From Glycomyces algeriensis (GTDB lineage Bacteria > Actinomycetota > Actinomycetes > Mycobacteriales > Micromonosporaceae): a DNA stretch of 64,000 nucleotides. The stretch is from NCBI RefSeq assembly GCF_027622855.1, contig NZ_JAPZVR010000011.1, positions 24,881 through 88,880 on the forward strand, given 5' to 3'. The notes below the pieces were generated by a model, which ran no database searches, had not been told where the DNA came from, and saw nothing but the letters and a program-made list of their open reading frames with translations. Position 1 is the stretch's first letter. Every line of letters begins with the position of its first letter. Shown here one piece after another: positions 45,492 to 54,669 of this stretch. The position numbers and the translations under genes were made by a program.

Positions 45492-48107
45492 TCAGTTCTC
45501 GTAGACGATCCGGTGCGCCGCATCGTGGGCGAGGCGCGTGACCCTGCGGTAGTGGTTGAGGAACCGCTCGGTGTCCTCCCCGAAACCGAGGGTCTGCGCC
45601 AGCCCCGCGAGCTCGGGCCCCGACCGCGGCAGGTCGTCGCGCGGCACACCGCGCGCGAGCGTCATGTCGTTGCGCACCCGCGACACGAACTCCCACGCCT
45701 CGCGCAGCGCCGCGAGATCGTCCCGGCTCAGGTACCCGGCCGCCGCAGCGGCCTCCAGCGCGGGCACGGTGCGGGTCGTGTGGAGCGTGGCGTCGCCGCC
45801 GTGTTCGAGCTGCAGCAGCTGCGCGGTCCACTCGATGTCGACGAGCCCTCCGCGCCCGAGTTTGGTGTGGCCGTTCGGGTCCGCGCCCCGCGGCAGCCGC
45901 TCGGAGTCGACCCGGGCCTTCACCCGCCGGAACTCGATCCGCTCGGCCTCGGTGAGCCCGCCGGGCCGGTAGCGCACGTCGTCGGCGAACGCGGTCCAGG
46001 CCTCGCACAGCGCCGGGTCGCCGGCCACGGGCCGCGCCCGCAGCAGCGCCTGGCGCTCCCACAGCCGCGCCCGGTCGGCGTAATACCGCTGGTACGCGGC
46101 GAAACTCGGCACGATCGACCCGCCTTTGCCCTCCGGCCGCAGGTCGAGGTCCAGCTGCAGCGGCGGGTCGGCGGTCGGGGCCGCGAGGAGGGTGCGCACC
46201 GCTTCGACGATCTTGGTGGAGGCCTTGCGCCCCGGGTCGCCGTCGCCGGCGTGGACGAACACGGCGTCCGCGTCGGAGCCGAACCCGGTCTCGCGTCCTC
46301 CCAAGCGGCCCATGCCGATCACGGCGATCGGCGGCGCGTCCGGGACGTCGCGCGAGGCGATGTGGAGCGCCGAGTCGAGCACGGCGTCGGTGAGGTCGGA
46401 GAGCGCGAGGCCCACGGCCTGGTCGTCCAGGAGGCCCAGAAGATCCGCGGCGGCGATGCGGATGAGTTCGCGGCGGCGGATCGCGCGCACCGCGCCGATC
46501 GCGGCGGCCGGCTCGGCGTGCCGCGCGGCGGCCTGGCTCATGCCCGCCGTGAGCTCGGCGCGCGAGCGCGGCGTGAGGTCGGCGTTGTCCGAGAGGTACC
46601 GCAGCGACTGCGGCTCATGGAGCAGGAGGCCCGTGAAGTAGCGCGAGGTGCCGAGGAGCCGGGCCAGGCGCACCGCCGCCGGGCCGCCGTCCCGCAGCAG
46701 CCGCAGGTACCAAGGGGTGGAGCCGAGCTTGTCGGAGACCTGCCGGTACGCGAGGAGCCCGCGGTCGGGCTCGGGCGAGTCGGCGAGCTCGTGCAGCACC
46801 ACCGGCAGGAGGGCCTTCTGCACTGTGGCCGTGCGCGAGACGCCCGCGGTGAGCTTCTTGATGTGCGTGAGCGCGCTCGCGGGGTCGTTGAAGCCGAGCA
46901 CGGCCAGTCGCGAGGCGGCCTCGGACTCGGTCATGCGCAGCTCGTGCGTGGGCACGCGCGTCACGGCGTCGAGCAGCGGTTTGTAGAGGAGCTTCTCGTG
47001 GAGGCGTCGCGCGGTGGTCGCGTGCGCGCGCCAAGCGGTGTGGAAGGCCTCGTCGGTCTTGTAGCCGAGGGTGCGGGCGAGGTGGTGGAGCGGTTCGCCG
47101 CCGTCGGGGACGCGGTGGGTGCGCAGCAGCCGCTGGAGCTGCAGCCGGTGCTCGACGGTGCGCAGGAAGACGTACGTGTCGGCGAGCTCGTCGCCGTCGC
47201 GGCGGGCCAGGTAGCCCGCGGCGACGAGGACGTCGAGTGCCTCCAATGTGGATCGCACGCGGAGGGTCGCGTCGCCGCGGCCGTGCACGAGCTGGAGCAG
47301 CTGCACCGCGAACTCGATGTCGCGCAGGCCGCCGGGGCCGAGTTTGATCTCGTAGCGCCGCTCGGCGCGCGGCACGGACTCGGCGACCTTGCGGCGCATG
47401 TCGCGGATGTCGGCCACCACGCCGGGCCGGTCGGCCGCGCCCCAGATGAAGGGCTGCACCGCCGCGAGCCAGTCGAGCCCCAGCTGCAGGTCCCCCGCGG
47501 CGGGCCGGGCCTTCAAGAGCGCCTGGAACTCCCAGGTGCGGGCCCAGTCCTTGAGGTACGAGAGGTACGCGTCGACCGAGCGCACGAGCGCGCCGTGGCG
47601 CCCCTCGGGCCGCAGCCCGGCGTCGACGGGCCACGTCGCGGGTCCGACGATCTGGATCATGCGGGCGGCCTGGCGGGTGGCGAGGTCGAGGTCGCCTTCG
47701 GCGACGAACACGACGTCCACGTCGGAGACGTAGTTGAGCTCTTCGGCGCCGGTCTTGCCCATCGCGACGACCGCGAGCCTGGTCTCACCGGGGATGTCCT
47801 CGCGGGCGAGCTCCAGGCCCCGGGCCAGGACCGCGTCCGCCAAGCGGGACAAGGCGGCCGAGGTCGCGCGCAGGTCCCACTGGCCGGTGAGGTCGTGCGC
47901 GGCGATCCGCAGCAGGTTCGCCTTCCACGCGGCGTTCAGCTCGAACGGGCCCGCGTCCCGGAGGCGGGCGAGCCCGGTGTCCTCGTCCTCGGTGAGCGCA
48001 GACTCCTGGTCGGGGTGGGCGCGCATGAAGTCGCCCAGCGCGTTGCTCGCCTCGACCACGGCGAGGCGGGCCGCATCGGCCCCGGTGCTCTTCTCCGGCT
48101 CAGACAT
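45492..48107 (-). CDS. glnE: Bifunctional glutamine-synthetase adenylyltransferase / adenylyl-removing enzyme
   Basis: An 871-aa enzyme that adds or removes AMP on glutamine synthetase in response to nitrogen status. Two nucleotidyltransferase domains are clear: the N-terminal one with GKTGAEELNYVSDVDVVFV near 115 and the C-terminal one with GRLGGRETGFGSDADAVFV near 610. Both GLRPEGRHG- and DLRPEGKGG-type blocks are intact. Family members are usually about 950-1000 aa; this one lacks roughly 60 N-terminal residues ahead of the first catalytic domain. The ATG at 48107 overlaps the upstream stop by eight bases. It forms an operon with the glutamine-amidotransferase-like gene and glnA2. Confidence 0.92.
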   Translation of the reverse strand: MSEPEKSTGADAARLAVVEASNALGDFMRAHPDQESALTEDEDTGLARLRDAGPFELNAAWKANLLRIAAHDLTGQWDLRATSAALSRLADAVLARGLELAREDIPGETRLAVVAMGKTGAEELNYVSDVDVVFVAEGDLDLATRQAARMIQIVGPATWPVDAGLRPEGRHGALVRSVDAYLSYLKDWARTWEFQALLKARPAAGDLQLGLDWLAAVQPFIWGAADRPGVVADIRDMRRKVAESVPRAERRYEIKLGPGGLRDIEFAVQLLQLVHGRGDATLRVRSTLEALDVLVAAGYLARRDGDELADTYVFLRTVEHRLQLQRLLRTHRVPDGGEPLHHLARTLGYKTDEAFHTAWRAHATTARRLHEKLLYKPLLDAVTRVPTHELRMTESEAASRLAVLGFNDPASALTHIKKLTAGVSRTATVQKALLPVVLHELADSPEPDRGLLAYRQVSDKLGSTPWYLRLLRDGGPAAVRLARLLGTSRYFTGLLLHEPQSLRYLSDNADLTPRSRAELTAGMSQAAARHAEPAAAIGAVRAIRRRELIRIAAADLLGLLDDQAVGLALSDLTDAVLDSALHIASRDVPDAPPIAVIGMGRLGGRETGFGSDADAVFVHAGDGDPGRKASTKIVEAVRTLLAAPTADPPLQLDLDLRPEGKGGSIVPSFAAYQRYYADRARLWERQALLRARPVAGDPALCEAWTAFADDVRYRPGGLTEAERIEFRRVKARVDSERLPRGADPNGHTKLGRGGLVDIEWTAQLLQLEHGGDATLHTTRTVPALEAAAAAGYLSRDDLAALREAWEFVSRVRNDMTLARGVPRDDLPRSGPELAGLAQTLGFGEDTERFLNHYRRVTRLAHDAAHRIVYEN

Positions 48108-48798
48108 CGAGGACCGGCAGCGCCTTCCGCTCGCCCGCGGCGACGCGCGCGAACCGCTGGAGGATGGGCTTCCAGGTGGCGACGATGTGCTCGTCCACCT
48201 CGGCGGCCTTGGCCAGCGCGCGCTCGTCGAAGACCCCGAACCCGGCGAGCTGCTCGGGCGTGAACTCGAAGTGGGACTGGACGCCCCACGCGGTCTCACG
48301 GATGCGGAAGACCTCGAGGGCCCCCTGCGGGGAGGCGGCGAGAAGGGTCGCCTCGGGCGGGAGTTCGACGAGTTCCTGGCGCCGCCAGCGGATCACGTCG
48401 AGGGTCATCGGCGCGGGGCCGAAGATGAGGTCGCGTCCGGCGGCGTCGCGCTTGGCGAGCATCCGGGGCCCGAACGGCTCGTCGCGGTCCTCGACCGCGC
48501 CGCCGAAGGCGGTGGCGAGCATCCGCGCGGAGGAGCAGATCGCGAGCACGGGCGTGGTGTCGGCGACGGCGGTCTCGAGGAGCCCGGCGAGGTCGTCGGC
48601 CCAGTCCTTGCCGCGCCCGCCCCCGAGGGCGATGAGGGCGTCGTGCCCTCCGGCGGAGTTCGGTACGGCCTCACCGAGGTGGGGCCGTACCGTGTCGAAT
48701 TCCATACGTGCTTCGGCGAGCCAGTCGGCGGCCCGTCCGAGGCCTTGCGCGGGGTCGTTCTCGATCACGAGAGCAGTTCTGCCGAGTGCGGTGGTCAC
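48100..48798 (-). CDS. Class-I glutamine amidotransferase-like protein
   Basis: A 232-aa protein with a GATase1 fold. The nucleophile Cys88 sits in AICSSARML; a His in WGVQSHFEF completes the usual catalytic pair near residue 185. The oxyanion region GGGRGKDW is present. The Cys elbow differs from the standard GxCxGxQ, as in many GMP-synthase-like stand-alone proteins. It lies between glnA2 and glnE and overlaps glnE, so a link to glutamine handling is inferred from position. Confidence 0.8.
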   Translation of the reverse strand: MTTALGRTALVIENDPAQGLGRAADWLAEARMEFDTVRPHLGEAVPNSAGGHDALIALGGGRGKDWADDLAGLLETAVADTTPVLAICSSARMLATAFGGAVEDRDEPFGPRMLAKRDAAGRDLIFGPAPMTLDVIRWRRQELVELPPEATLLAASPQGALEVFRIRETAWGVQSHFEFTPEQLAGFGVFDERALAKAAEVDEHIVATWKPILQRFARVAAGERKALPVLDV

Positions 48799-48815
48799 TC
48801 CCCCATGCTAATCGG

Positions 48816-50168
48816 TCACAGGTTGATGTACCGCTTGCGTTCGAACGCCGTCACCTGGGTGCGGTAGTCCTCCCACTCCTGGCGCTTGTTCTTCAGGAAG
48901 TAGTCGAAGACGTGCTCGCCCAGGACCTCGGCGACGAGGTCGGAGGACTCCATCTTGTCGAGGGCCTCTGAGAGGTTGCCCGGGAGCGGCTGGTAGCCGG
49001 CGGCGATGCGCTCGGCGCTGGTGAGCGCGGAGACGTCGTCCTCGGTGCCCGGGGGCAGCTCGTAGCCCTCTTCGATGCCCTTGAGGCCGGCGCCGAGGAG
49101 CACGGCGTAGGCGAGGTACGGGTTGGTCGCGGAGTCGAGCGAGCGGATCTCGACGCGGGCCGAGTTCGGCTTGCCGTAGGCCGGGACGCGCACGAGCGCG
49201 GAGCGGTTGGCCTTGCCCCAGGAGACGTACGAGGGCGCCTCGGAGATCTGGCCGGGCTGCGGGCTGGTGAAGAGCCGCTTGTAGGAGTTGACCCACTGGT
49301 TGGTGATCGCGGTGAACTCGGGCGCGTGGCGCAGGAGCCCGGCGATGAAGGCCTTCGCGGTCTTGGAGAGGCGCTGCTCGTCGCCCGGGTCGTGGAAGGC
49401 GTTGTCCTCGCCCTCGAAGAGCGAGAGGTGCGAGTGCATGCCGGAGCCGGGCTGCGTGTTGTACGGCTTGGGCATGAAGGAGGCGGTGACGCCGGAGGTG
49501 AGCGCGACCTCCTTGATGGTGTGCCGGAACGTCATGATGTTGTCGGCGGTGGTGAGCGCGTCCGCGTAGCGGAGGTCGATCTCCTGCTGGCCGGGGGCGA
49601 CCTCGTGGTGGGAGAACTCGACGGAGATGCCGATGCGCTCGAGGGCGAGGATCGCCTGGCGGCGGAAGTCGCGGGCCACGGAGTGCGTGGTGTGGTCGAA
49701 GTAGCCGCCGTCGTCGACGGGCTCGGGCTTGTCGCCGGTCTCCGGGAAGATGTCCTTGAACAGGAAGAACTCGATCTCGGGGTGCACGTAGAACGTGAAT
49801 CCGCGGTCGGCGGCCTTGGAGAGCGCGCGGCGCAGCACGTGGCGCGGGTCGGCCCAGGACGGTGCGCCTTCGGGGGTGAGGATGTCGCAGAACATGCGGG
49901 CGGACTCGCCGATGCCGCGGCCCTCGAACGGGAAGACCTGGAACGTGGTCGGGTCGGGCATGGCGACCATGTCCGACTCGTAGACGCGGGCGAAGCCCTC
50001 GATGGCGGAGCCGTCGAAGCCGATGCCCTCGTCGAACGCGGATTCGAGCTCGGCGGGGGCGACGCTCACCGACTTGAGCGTGCCGAGGACGTCCGTGAAC
50101 CAGAGCCGCACGAAGCGGATGTCGCGTTCTTCGAGCGTGCGAAGCACGAACTCCTTCTGGCGTTCCAT
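48816..50168 (-). CDS. glnA2: Type-I glutamine synthetase, GlnA2 type
   Basis: A 450-aa dodecameric ligase (glutamate + NH3 + ATP to glutamine). Start MERQKEFVLRTLEERDIRFV is nearly the mycobacterial GlnA2 N-terminus. Catalytic blocks GSGMHSHLSLF, NSYKR and EIRSLDS are intact. The adenylylation loop reads EEGYELPPGTEDD, where the target Tyr in NLYDLPP of GlnA1 is not matched in the usual context; GlnA2 enzymes are not known targets of GlnE. AGGAGG lies eight bases before the ATG at 50168. It heads the glnA2-amidotransferase-glnE cluster. Confidence 0.93.
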   Translation of the reverse strand: MERQKEFVLRTLEERDIRFVRLWFTDVLGTLKSVSVAPAELESAFDEGIGFDGSAIEGFARVYESDMVAMPDPTTFQVFPFEGRGIGESARMFCDILTPEGAPSWADPRHVLRRALSKAADRGFTFYVHPEIEFFLFKDIFPETGDKPEPVDDGGYFDHTTHSVARDFRRQAILALERIGISVEFSHHEVAPGQQEIDLRYADALTTADNIMTFRHTIKEVALTSGVTASFMPKPYNTQPGSGMHSHLSLFEGEDNAFHDPGDEQRLSKTAKAFIAGLLRHAPEFTAITNQWVNSYKRLFTSPQPGQISEAPSYVSWGKANRSALVRVPAYGKPNSARVEIRSLDSATNPYLAYAVLLGAGLKGIEEGYELPPGTEDDVSALTSAERIAAGYQPLPGNLSEALDKMESSDLVAEVLGEHVFDYFLKNKRQEWEDYRTQVTAFERKRYINL

Positions 50169-50308
50169 GGTGTGTCCTCCTAGGTCCTGGGGCCGCAATT
50201 GTCTCACCTGTTTATGTCATCGACGTTAACCGGCCTTGGCGTGCTTGCGAGCCGGAACTGAATGTGGTAGATGGCGGCAGGAACGTGAGCCTAGGTACAT
50301 TTGCAGGC

Positions 50309-51013
50309 ATGTTTGCTGGCGAGATCAAAGAGTTGTGGCGCTACCCCGTGAAGGGCCTGCGGGGCGAGTCGCTCCGGTCGACCGTGGTCGACTTCGACGG
50401 GCTGGCGGGCGACCGCCTGCTCGGCCTGTTCGAGCCGGGTTCGGACAAGGCGGTGTGGGGCGGCAGCCACCCGAAGATGATGGGCTGGGAGGCCGCTTGG
50501 CCGGCGCAGTGCGGCTGCGCCGACGCGGTGTCGGGCGAGCCGGTGCTGTACGAGCCGGGCGGGGCCGCCTGGGGCGGCGACGAGTCGGGGCTCCCGGAGC
50601 GGCTGGCCGAGACGATCGACGCCGAGAAGGGCGTGGAGCTGCGGAAGGTCAAGCGCGACTACGGGCGCATCCTGGTGGTCTTCGAGTCCAGCGTGCGCCG
50701 GTTGGGCGAGCGGCTGGGCCGCGAGGTCGAGGCCTCTCGGTTCCGGCCGAACGTGGTCGTGGACGCCGACCTGGAGCCGTACGCCGAGTACGGGATCGAG
50801 CCGGGTACGGCGATCACCTTGGGCGGCCACGAGTTCACGCTGCAGAAGCCGTGCGAGCGGTGCGTGCTTCCGAGCTGGGACCCCCAGGGCGCCAACGTGC
50901 GCGACAAGGAGCTGCACAAGTTCATCATCAACGAGCTCGACAACCACTTCGGGATCTACCTGCGCATCAGCGACCCGGTGACGATCAAGGTCGGCGATCC
51001 GATCGCCGCGTAG
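50309..51013 (+). CDS. MOSC-domain protein
   Basis: A 234-aa protein with an N-terminal beta-barrel (FAGEIKELWRYPVKGLRGES) and a MOSC core. The conserved Cys lies in KPCERCVLPSWDPQG. MOSC proteins handle molybdenum cofactor-bound sulfur, as in mARC/YiiM-type enzymes. The ATG at 50309 is chosen at the family start. TACATT seven bases upstream could be the -10 box of a leaderless message, as no ribosome site is seen. It is divergent from glnA2. Confidence 0.85.
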   Translation: MFAGEIKELWRYPVKGLRGESLRSTVVDFDGLAGDRLLGLFEPGSDKAVWGGSHPKMMGWEAAWPAQCGCADAVSGEPVLYEPGGAAWGGDESGLPERLAETIDAEKGVELRKVKRDYGRILVVFESSVRRLGERLGREVEASRFRPNVVVDADLEPYAEYGIEPGTAITLGGHEFTLQKPCERCVLPSWDPQGANVRDKELHKFIINELDNHFGIYLRISDPVTIKVGDPIAA

Positions 51014-51021
51014 CGGAGACG

Positions 51022-51066
51022 GTAGGACGCCCTGAGCCGGGGATCGGTCGGCTCAGGGCGCACTAC
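51022..51066. terminator. Bidirectional hairpin between MOSC and HAD genes
   Basis: CGCCCTGAGCC (51028-51038) pairs with GGCTCAGGGCG (51050-51060), extended by GTAG/CTAC across a small internal loop. It sits between convergent genes; no U-tract follows. Confidence 0.7.
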
Positions 51067-51097
51067 CAGCATAAAGCGTGCGTGCGACAACCTGGGT

Positions 51098-51784
51098 TCA
51101 CGCGGTGCGTTCAGTCACCCAGCGGTGGATGAACGGGTACAGCTCCTCAAGGGACGTACCGGAGACCGTGGCCCGCGGCCACGGCCGCCCGTAGTGGTCG
51201 ATGTACGCGGTCGCGCAGCCGCGGTCGGCGGCGGGGGCGAGGTCGTTGCGGGGGATGTCGCCGACGCTCAGCAGCGCTTCGGCCGGGCGCTCCTCGAGCA
51301 GCTCGTCGATGATCGAGTCCATGCTCTCGGGCTTGCCCGCGTCCCCGATCACGTGGTCGAACAGGCCGTCCAGGCCGAGGCGCTCGAGCGACGGCTCGAG
51401 GCTCGAGGCGGGGGCGTTGGTCGCGAGCGCCACTTCGATGCCGCGCGGCAGGCTCCAGATGAACTCCTGGAAGCCCTTGGGGGCCCAGATGTCGAACTCG
51501 CCGGCCGCCATGCGCTTGCGGGTCTCGGTGTACGCCTCGGCGCGGATCAGGTCGTCGACGCCGAACTCCCCCGCGAGGCGGCGCACCGCGTTGTCGGCGT
51601 CGTAGGCGTCGAAAGTGGAGGCGGTCGTGGGCTTGCCGGCGACGAATGCCGCGTGCGCGGCCAGGAAGGCGCGCTCGTCCGCGGCGTCGAGGTGGGCTGC
51701 CACGAGACGGGCGTAATGGGTCGCGTGCTCGGAGCCGAGCCGCACGGTGCCGTCGTAGTCGAACAGCAGGATGGCGTCGTTCAC
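51098..51784 (-). CDS. HAD-superfamily hydrolase (beta-phosphoglucomutase-like/phosphatase)
   Basis: A 228-aa phosphatase. Motif I FDYDGTVRLG carries the aspartate nucleophile and acid; motif II Thr/Ser lies in LATNAPASS, motif III Lys in AGKPESM, and motif IV GDIPRNDLAPA. A helical cap follows motif I. The GTG at 51784 precedes the first strand; other starts are less convincing. It ends 32 bases from the shared hairpin and is convergent with the MOSC gene. Substrate unknown. Confidence 0.82.
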   Translation of the reverse strand: MNDAILLFDYDGTVRLGSEHATHYARLVAAHLDAADERAFLAAHAAFVAGKPTTASTFDAYDADNAVRRLAGEFGVDDLIRAEAYTETRKRMAAGEFDIWAPKGFQEFIWSLPRGIEVALATNAPASSLEPSLERLGLDGLFDHVIGDAGKPESMDSIIDELLEERPAEALLSVGDIPRNDLAPAADRGCATAYIDHYGRPWPRATVSGTSLEELYPFIHRWVTERTA

Positions 51785-51805
51785 GTACTGAGACGCTACG
51801 CGAAA

Positions 51806-51834
51806 GGTCGCCCCGCCCAAAGGGCAAGGCGACC
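51806..51834 (-). terminator. Terminator of panB
   Basis: GGTCGCC (51806-51812) pairs with GGCGACC (51828-51834) and encloses an inner GCCC-AAA-GGGC hairpin. Leftward exit is TTTCG. It lies between panB and the HAD gene. Confidence 0.65.
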
Positions 51835-51845
51835 AGACTCACGAC

Positions 51846-52718
51846 TTATTCGAAGCTGTGGGCCTTCGTGGGGAACTCGCCCGCGCGCACCTCGTCGGCG
51901 AAGGCCTTGGCGGCGTTCTGGAGCACGTCGGCGACCTCCGCGTAGCGCTTGACGAACCGCTGCGGGCGGCCGCGGCGGAGCCCGGCCATGTCCTGCCAGA
52001 CGAGGACCTGCGCGTCCGTGTCGGGCCCGGCGCCGATGCCCACGGTGGGAATGGGCAGCTGCTTGGTGATCTCGGCGGCGACGGCGGCGGTGACCATCTC
52101 CAGGACCACGGCGAACGCCCCGGCCTCCGCGACGGCGTGCGCATCGGCCTCGACCTCCGCGGCCTGGGCGTCGCGGCCTTGGACGCGGTAGCCGCCGACG
52201 GCGTGCTCGCTCTGCGGGGTGAACCCGATGTGGCCCATGACGGGGATGCCCGCGTTGGTGAGGGCCCGGATCTGCTCGGCCATGCGGCGGCCGCCTTCGA
52301 GCTTGACGGCGTGGGCGCCGGCCTTCATGAACCGCACCGCGGTCTCGAGGGCCTGGGCCGGCCCGGCCTCGTAGGAGCCGAACGGCAGGTCGGCGATGAC
52401 GAGGGTCCGCTCGGTGGAGCGGGCGACGGCCGCGACCAGCGGTACGAGTTCCTCGACCGATACCTGGAGGGTGGTCTCGTAGCCGTAGACGTTGTTGGCG
52501 GCCGAGTCGCCGACGAGCAGCGCCGGGATGCCGGCCTCGTCGAAGAGGGCGGCCGTGTACTGGTCGTAGGAGGTGAGCATCGCCCACTTCTCACCGCGCT
52601 CTTTGGCTTCGATGAGGTGGCGGGTGCGGACGCGCTTGACGTTCTTGCCCGGCCCGTACAGGCTCGGGATCTCGTCAGCGCCGCTGGTGCTGGGGGAAGG
52701 GTTCGATGTTGACGCCAT
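51846..52718 (-). CDS. panB: 3-Methyl-2-oxobutanoate hydroxymethyltransferase
   Basis: A 290-aa enzyme of pantothenate synthesis that adds a hydroxymethyl group from methylene-tetrahydrofolate to ketoisovalerate to give ketopantoate. The family blocks are clear: [59 protein letters not shown] and [17 protein letters not shown]. An Ala/Ser-rich extension of about 20 residues precedes the core. AGGAG is nine bases from the ATG at 52718. No other pan gene is adjacent. Confidence 0.95.
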   Translation of the reverse strand: MASTSNPSPSTSGADEIPSLYGPGKNVKRVRTRHLIEAKERGEKWAMLTSYDQYTAALFDEAGIPALLVGDSAANNVYGYETTLQVSVEELVPLVAAVARSTERTLVIADLPFGSYEAGPAQALETAVRFMKAGAHAVKLEGGRRMAEQIRALTNAGIPVMGHIGFTPQSEHAVGGYRVQGRDAQAAEVEADAHAVAEAGAFAVVLEMVTAAVAAEITKQLPIPTVGIGAGPDTDAQVLVWQDMAGLRRGRPQRFVKRYAEVADVLQNAAKAFADEVRAGEFPTKAHSFE

Positions 52719-52830
52719 CGTCGTTGCTCCTGAATCTCCTCGTGGCCGGCCGCGCCGGTCCCCGGGCATTACTGATCCAAACTAACGCTCATCGATGTCC
52801 TTGTCATCCGGCGAAGCGCTTGCTGTGACA

Positions 52831-52860
52831 AATCACCCGGCCCCGGAGGGCCGGGTGATT
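52831..52860. terminator. Strong hairpin terminator after nadE
   Basis: A perfect 13-bp stem (52831-52843 with 52848-52860) with a 4-base loop lies six bases beyond the nadE stop. Confidence 0.85.
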
Positions 52861-52866
52861 CACGCA

Positions 52867-54609
52867 CTAACTCGGCTTTCCCCTGAAGTGGTTCGTGATC
52901 GGCAGGCGGCGGTCGCGGCCGAAGGACTTCACGGTGATCTTCGTGCCGGGCGCGGACTGGCGGCGCTTGTACTCGGCGCGGTCCACGAGCCCGGCGATGC
53001 GGTCGACGACCTCGGCCGGGTAGCCCTGCTCGACGAGGTCCTCGCGGCCGGCGTCGCCGTCGACGTAGCCGACGAGGATCCCGTCGAGGACCGCGTAGTC
53101 GGGCAGCGAGTCGGAGTCGAGCTGGTCGGGGCGCAGCTCGGCGCTCGGCGGCTTCATGATGATGTTCTCCGGGATCGGCTCGGTCTCGCCGAGGCTGCGG
53201 GCCTTCTCGTTCCGCCAGTTCGCGAGCTCGTAGACGAGGGTCTTGAGCACGTCCTTGATCGGCGCGAAGCCGCCGCACGAATCGCCGTACAGGGTCGAGT
53301 AGCCCACCGCGTACTCGCTCTTGTTGCCGGCCGCGAGCACGAGGTGCCCGTGCTGGTTCGACAGGGACATCCAGATGACGCCGCGCACGCGGGCCTGCAG
53401 GTTCTCCAAGGCGAGGCCCGAGACCGCGATCTCGGAGAGGTACGCGTCGACGATCGGCTGGATCGGCTCGACCACGTGGTTGAGGCCGCAGCGCTCGGCC
53501 AGGTCGGCGGCGTCGTCGAGCGAGTGCTGCGACGAGTACTGGCTGGGGTTGGCGACGGTGTAGACGCGCTCGCCCCCGATCGCGTCGCGGGCCAGCACGG
53601 CGGTGACCGCCGAGTCGATGCCGCCCGAGAGGCCGAGGAGCACCGAGGGGAACCCGTTCTTCTCCACATAGTCGTGCAGGCCGAGACGCAGGGCCTCCCA
53701 GACCTCCTCGTGGCGGCTCAGCTCGGGCGCGAACGACGGCTCGACGCGCGTCTCCACGGTCGCCGGCTCCTCGGAGAGGACGTGCAGCGACGCGCTCATC
53801 AGCGCCGACGAGTGGTTCGCGATGTCGCGGCCCGTCGAGGCGGCGCACTCGACGTCGGTGACGAGCAGTTCGGCCGCGAAGCGGCGGGCGCTGGCGAGGA
53901 TCGAGCCGTCCGCGGCGACGATCATCGACCCGCCGTCGAAGACCAGGTCGTCCTGGCCGCCCACGGTGTTGAGGTACGCGATCGGGGCGCCGAGCCCGGC
54001 GGCCCGGTTCTTGACGACCGTGAGGCGGCGCTCGTGCTTGCCCTGCTCGTACGGCGAAGCGTTGATGTTGACGACGAGGCCCGCCCCGGCTTCCGCGGCG
54101 ACGCCGAAGGGCACGCCGCCCCACACGTCCTCGCAGACGGTGAACGCCACATCCACCCCGCCGATGCGCGCGAGGTGCAGTTCGTGGCCCGCGACGAACC
54201 AGCGGTCCTCATCGAAGACCCCGTAGTTAGGGAGGTGGTGCTTGTAGTAGCGGAACAGGACCTTGCCGTCCTGAAGCAGCGCCAAGGCGTTGCGGATGCC
54301 GTGACCTGTGGTGGAACCGATCGGTCCGTCCGCGTCCAGATATCCGACGGCGACGGGCAACGATCCGTTCCCGTCCGCGGCGAGTTCTTCGGCGAGCCGG
54401 AGCAGGCGGTCGCGGCTGGCCTCCACGAAGGAGTGGCGCATCGCGAGGTCCTCGACCGGGTAGCCGGTGAGGGACTGCTCGCCGGTGGCGAGCAGGTGCG
54501 CCCCGGCGGCCGTGGCCGCGGAGGCGGCACGGCGGATGAGGTCGGCGTTGTGGTCGAGGTCGCCCACGACGGGGTTGTCCTGGGCGAGTGCGATTCGGAG
54601 CGTCGGCAT
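52867..54609 (-). CDS. nadE: Glutamine-dependent NAD+ synthetase
   Basis: A 580-aa enzyme that amidates nicotinate adenine dinucleotide to NAD+. The N-terminal nitrilase-type glutaminase domain has Glu44 (GEQSLTGYP), Lys123 (YYKHHLPNYG) and Cys159 (FTVCEDVW) as the catalytic triad. The C-terminal synthetase domain begins near 320 with the ATP-binding LGLSGGIDSA motif. Length is shorter than the ~680-aa mycobacterial type and matches the shorter bacterial form. It is monocistronic with a strong terminator. ATG at 54609 starts the family N-terminus. Confidence 0.95.
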   Translation of the reverse strand: MPTLRIALAQDNPVVGDLDHNADLIRRAASAATAAGAHLLATGEQSLTGYPVEDLAMRHSFVEASRDRLLRLAEELAADGNGSLPVAVGYLDADGPIGSTTGHGIRNALALLQDGKVLFRYYKHHLPNYGVFDEDRWFVAGHELHLARIGGVDVAFTVCEDVWGGVPFGVAAEAGAGLVVNINASPYEQGKHERRLTVVKNRAAGLGAPIAYLNTVGGQDDLVFDGGSMIVAADGSILASARRFAAELLVTDVECAASTGRDIANHSSALMSASLHVLSEEPATVETRVEPSFAPELSRHEEVWEALRLGLHDYVEKNGFPSVLLGLSGGIDSAVTAVLARDAIGGERVYTVANPSQYSSQHSLDDAADLAERCGLNHVVEPIQPIVDAYLSEIAVSGLALENLQARVRGVIWMSLSNQHGHLVLAAGNKSEYAVGYSTLYGDSCGGFAPIKDVLKTLVYELANWRNEKARSLGETEPIPENIIMKPPSAELRPDQLDSDSLPDYAVLDGILVGYVDGDAGREDLVEQGYPAEVVDRIAGLVDRAEYKRRQSAPGTKITVKSFGRDRRLPITNHFRGKPS

Positions 54610-54669
54610 GGCCCTATTCTTCCGCGCCCGCGCACCCTCCGTCACGGGAGTTCCGGGAAGTGGTCTGGA

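Noticed and set aside
45351-48263. 970-aa rightward ORF
   Set aside because: It is antisense to glnE and Arg/Gly/Val-rich, with no domain; a shadow frame.
50185-50230. Possible GlnR boxes (TTAAC, GACAT, GTGAG at 6-base spacing) upstream of glnA2
   Set aside because: The boxes match the GlnR consensus only partly, and GlnA2 genes are not usual GlnR targets.
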